The notes below the pieces were generated by a model. It was not told where the DNA came from. It saw only the letters and a list, made by a program, of their open reading frames with translations, and ran no database searches. A stretch of 40,231 nt of DNA from contig NZ_JAPDRA010000004.1 in NCBI RefSeq assembly GCF_026013525.1, positions 1-40,231 of the forward strand. The letters are read 5' to 3'. The translations under genes and the position numbers were made by a program. The DNA comes from Sphingomonas canadensis. Its GTDB lineage: Bacteria; Pseudomonadota; Alphaproteobacteria; Sphingomonadales; Sphingomonadaceae. Below, one piece after another: positions 36,282 through 40,231 of the stretch. Numbering within the stretch: position 1 is the first letter of the stretch; each line of letters begins with the position of its first letter.

Positions 36282-36791
36282 TCAGGGCGCCTTGGTGCCG
36301 TATATCAACGTCGCGGTGGTGCGTCCCTCGGCCGATGTCGTCTGCAGGCTGAACTGGCGCCCGTTCGGCTCGTCCAGCCAGGCGGTCATCTGCGTTCCCT
36401 GCGCGTCGAAGCTGGAAACCTGCTTCATCCCCGCCGCCTCCACGCGCTGGCGATAAAAGGCCACCAGCTTGTCGGGCGGATCGCCGGTGGTGAAGGTGAC
36501 GGTGGAGCCCGATCCGCCATCGCTTGTCCCCGAAAAGCTGCCGGAAACCGCCGCGCCCGGATAGGCCGCGGCATATTCCGGCGCGTCCTTCGGCCACGCC
36601 CCGCCCGTGCTGTAGCTGCCCTTCGATCCATCCGCCCCGGTGGTCGTTACCTTGGTCTCCCCGCCCGCGGTGGTGGTCACGTCCACCCGCTGGTCGTCCT
36701 CGCCGGTCACCGTCCGGGTCTTGGATCCGCCGCAACCGGCCAGCAGGACCGTCACGGCGATCAACGCCGTGCGATACGAAACGCGCATCAT
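36282..36791 (-). CDS. Lipoprotein of a paralogous pair, second gene
   Basis: The 169-residue protein has a lipobox (MMRVSYRTALIAVTVLLAGC), so Cys20 should be lipidated. A Thr/Gly-rich linker of about 50 residues precedes a domain shared with the preceding gene: AWPKDAPEYAAAYPGA, STVTFTTGDPPDKLVAFYRQ, EAAGMKQV, TQMTAWLDEPNGRQFSLQ and a final TTATLIYGT. The GGGGGAG site fits ATG 36791; a second ATG one codon later is possible. The pair sits between fusA and tuf, where no gene is expected. Function unknown. Confidence 0.78.
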   Translation of the reverse strand: MMRVSYRTALIAVTVLLAGCGGSKTRTVTGEDDQRVDVTTTAGGETKVTTTGADGSKGSYSTGGAWPKDAPEYAAAYPGAAVSGSFSGTSDGGSGSTVTFTTGDPPDKLVAFYRQRVEAAGMKQVSSFDAQGTQMTAWLDEPNGRQFSLQTTSAEGRTTATLIYGTKAP

Positions 36792-36905
36792 GGCCTCTCC
36801 CCCATGTTCGTTTCCTGGGGCGGAGGGGACCATGGCCGGGCGGGCCAGTCAATGTTACGCGAACAGAATCGCCGGAGGAGCGTCTGCCGGCGCCGCCGGC
36901 GCGCG

Positions 36906-37346
36906 TTACTTCGCCTTTTCGCCGCTGAAGATCAGCGAGACGCTGGTCATCCCCTGCGATGCGTTGGTGAAGATGCTCATCGAACGCTTGGTGCCCTTGT
37001 CCTCCAGCGCCACGATGCGGTTCTTGGCGCCGGCGCTGTCGGTGCTGTTGTCGGATACCTGCTTGTATCCCGCGCCCTCGGCGCGCGACTTGTAGAATTC
37101 GACCACCTTCTCGGGCGCGTCGGAGGTGGTGAAGGTGATGGTCGCGCCCGCGGCCGTCGCGCCGGTGCCAGGCTTGAAATTGCCCATCATCGCGCCGGGA
37201 TAGGCGGGCAGATAGGCAGGGGCCTCCGCGGGCCAGGCAGGGCCGTAATTGGCCGTCTTGTTCGCGACGGGCGCCTCGGCGGTCCCTCCGCAGCCGGAAA
37301 GCGTCAGCAGCGCCGCAGTGGCGCAGGCAAGGACCGTCGGACGCAT
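36906..37346 (-). CDS. Lipoprotein of a paralogous pair, first gene
   Basis: The 146-residue protein has a lipobox (MRPTVLACATAALLTLSGC), so Cys19 should be lipidated, and then a short linker. Its domain matches the other lipoprotein: AWPAEAPAYLPAYPGA, ATITFTTSDAPEKVVEFYKS, EGAGYKQV, NRIVALEDKGTKRSMSIF and MTSVSLIFSG. The shape (a pair of strands, a helix with EKVVEFYK, then more strands) recalls small alpha/beta domains but I cannot name it. GGGGGAG lies seven bases before the ATG and is buried in a hairpin. It starts 86 bases past fusA. Confidence 0.8.
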   Translation of the reverse strand: MRPTVLACATAALLTLSGCGGTAEAPVANKTANYGPAWPAEAPAYLPAYPGAMMGNFKPGTGATAAGATITFTTSDAPEKVVEFYKSRAEGAGYKQVSDNSTDSAGAKNRIVALEDKGTKRSMSIFTNASQGMTSVSLIFSGEKAK

Positions 37347-37352
37347 GAAATC

Positions 37353-37379
37353 TCTCCCCCGAAATATTCTCGGGGGAGA
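37353..37379 (-). promoter_or_regulatory. Hairpin covering the lipoprotein ribosome binding site
   Basis: TCTCCCCCGA (37379-37370 on the minus strand) pairs perfectly with TCGGGGGAGA (37362-37353) around a seven-base AT-rich loop. The 3' arm holds the Shine-Dalgarno GGGGGAG of the first lipoprotein. The stem could also terminate the fusA transcript but is not followed by a T-run. A TTGACG box lies just upstream at about 37411-37406 without a convincing -10 box. Confidence 0.6.
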
Positions 37380-37432
37380 TGATCACGATAATGAAAGTGG
37401 CGTCAACCGCCGGAATGCAGGTTCCGCCCGCC

Positions 37433-39505
<2,073 letters not shown>

Positions 39506-39528
39506 TTCAGGGGTTCCTTAGCAATGTG

Positions 39529-39553
39529 GGGAGCCGGACGGTCCGGCTCCCCA
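39529..39553 (-). terminator. Hairpin between rpsG and fusA
   Basis: GGGGAGCCGGA (39529-39539) pairs perfectly with TCCGGCTCCCC (39543-39553) around a three-base loop. It is followed on the minus strand by ACATTGCTAAGG, without a T-run. An attenuator, RNase site or mRNA stabiliser between two highly expressed genes is more likely than a true terminator. Confidence 0.45.
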
Positions 39554-39585
39554 ATAAGTAGGTCAGAAAGTCACCAGCGCCAGTA

Positions 39586-40056
39586 TTACCAGCGATAGTG
39601 GCTGAACGCGCGGTTCGCTTCCGCCATGCGGTGCGTGTCCTCGCGCTTCTTCACCGCGTTGCCGCGGTTGTTGGCGGCGTCCATCAGCTCGCCCGAAAGA
39701 CGGGCGGCCATGGTGTTCTCGCTGCGGTTGCGGGCCGATGCGATCAGCCAGCGGATCGCCAGCGCCTGCGCGCGCTCCGGACGGACCTCGACGGGGACCT
39801 GGTAGGTCGCACCGCCGACGCGGCGGCTGCGCACCTCGATGAAGGGCTTCACGTTGGTGAGCGCTTCATGGAACACGCCGATCGGGTCCTTCTTGGCCCG
39901 GTTCTCGATCGTGTCGAGCGCACCATAGACGATGCTCTCGGCGACGGACTTCTTGCCGTCCAGCATGACCGAGTTCATGAACTTCGAAAGCACCACATCC
40001 CCGAACTTGGGATCCGGCAGAACTTCCCGCTTCTCGGGACGACGACGACGAGCCAT
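39586..40056 (-). CDS. rpsG: 30S ribosomal protein S7
   Basis: The 156-residue protein [20 protein letters not shown] has [24 protein letters not shown], the beta-hairpin at the E site, and the end AFSHYRW. It starts assembly of the 30S head. AAGGA lies about ten bases before the ATG. rpsL lies 63 bases upstream in the str operon order. Confidence 0.99.
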   Translation of the reverse strand: MARRRRPEKREVLPDPKFGDVVLSKFMNSVMLDGKKSVAESIVYGALDTIENRAKKDPIGVFHEALTNVKPFIEVRSRRVGGATYQVPVEVRPERAQALAIRWLIASARNRSENTMAARLSGELMDAANNRGNAVKKREDTHRMAEANRAFSHYRW

Positions 40057-40119
40057 CTTAGATTTCCTTCTAGAACTTCGGCCGGTCCGGAACCTGTCCG
40101 GGGCCTACTCTGGCTGTGA

Positions 40120-40231
40120 TTACTTCGGACGCTTGGCGCCGTACTTCGAACGGCTCTGCTTGCGGTCCTTGACTCCCTGGGTGTCGAGAACGCCGCGCAG
40201 CACGTGATAGCGCACGCCAGGAAGGTCGCGC
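40120..40231 (-). CDS. rpsL: 30S ribosomal protein S12, C-terminal fragment
   Basis: The last 36 residues of S12 are present, cut by the right edge: [15 protein letters not shown], then [21 protein letters not shown]. The sites linked to streptomycin resistance lie mostly outside, but the PGVRYH part near Pro90 is included. It precedes rpsG in the str operon. Confidence 0.97.

Noticed and set aside
37381..37432. Extracytoplasmic-stress (EcfG-type) promoter before the lipoprotein
   Set aside because: A GGAAC is present but the distance to the GTT element is about 13 bases rather than the expected 16-17.

Overview
The window is a GC-rich chromosomal segment that most resembles an alphaproteobacterium of the Sphingomonadaceae (Sphingomonas or a close relative). 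This rests on the ribosomal protein order, the absence of rpmJ after secY, the RGG-rich N-terminal extension on S5, the many short SPxA-type secreted proteins and the general codon bias. It is an inference from the sequence, not a database result. About 57 genes are supported and nearly all reading frames are intact; only the two edge genes are cut.

Region 1 (1-3514) is a nucleotide-sugar module. It holds the C-terminal end of a UDP-glucose 6-dehydrogenase, a convergent UDP-glucuronate 4-epimerase-like SDR enzyme, and a gmd-fcl pair making GDP-L-fucose. Together they would supply UDP-GlcA, UDP-GalA and GDP-Fuc for an exopolysaccharide or LPS, probably at the edge of a polysaccharide locus lying to the left. 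Region 2 (3528-16066) is mixed accessory and housekeeping content: a 2OG-Fe(II) oxygenase-like protein, small membrane and secreted proteins, an ArsC-like reductase, a GNAT enzyme, three tandem paralogous exported proteins of unknown function, guaA with a promoter that predicts a leaderless mRNA, a TPR-like exported protein, a periplasmic prolyl oligopeptidase, a 51-residue membrane protein and an SMR transporter.

Region 3 (16160-40231) is the str-S10-spc-alpha ribosomal cluster, all on the minus strand. Transcription runs right to left: rpsL-rpsG-fusA-[two lipoproteins]-tuf-rpsJ-rplCDWB-rpsS-rplV-rpsC-rplP-rpmC-rpsQ-rplNXE-rpsN-rpsH-rplFR-rpsE-rpmD-rplO-secY-adk-[five accessory genes]-rpsM-rpsK-rpoA-rplQ. 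Many junctions overlap by one base (TGATG/TAATG), which suggests translational coupling. The cluster is interrupted twice. A pair of paralogous lipoprotein genes lies between fusA and tuf. A block of about 3.6 kb lies between adk and rpsM, with a two-component system, a Lys/Ala-rich exported peptide, an exported SRPBCC protein and one plus-strand membrane gene. Each break coincides with legible transcription signals: a strong intrinsic terminator after tuf, a promoter-like sequence before secY, a promoter with a consensus -35 box before rpsM, and a hairpin that covers the ribosome binding site of the first lipoprotein.

No tRNA, rRNA, CRISPR array, insertion sequence or prophage gene was recognised. 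No gene-free stretch exceeds 300 bases; the longer gaps (1265-1485, 8183-8442, 15518-15736, 16580-16787, 18774-19037, 34129-34408, 36023-36281) are described in the entries. The strongest candidates for something undescribed are the tandem triplet at 6171-8182, the lipoprotein pair in the str operon with its hairpin-covered Shine-Dalgarno, and the repeated palindromic gap sequences.
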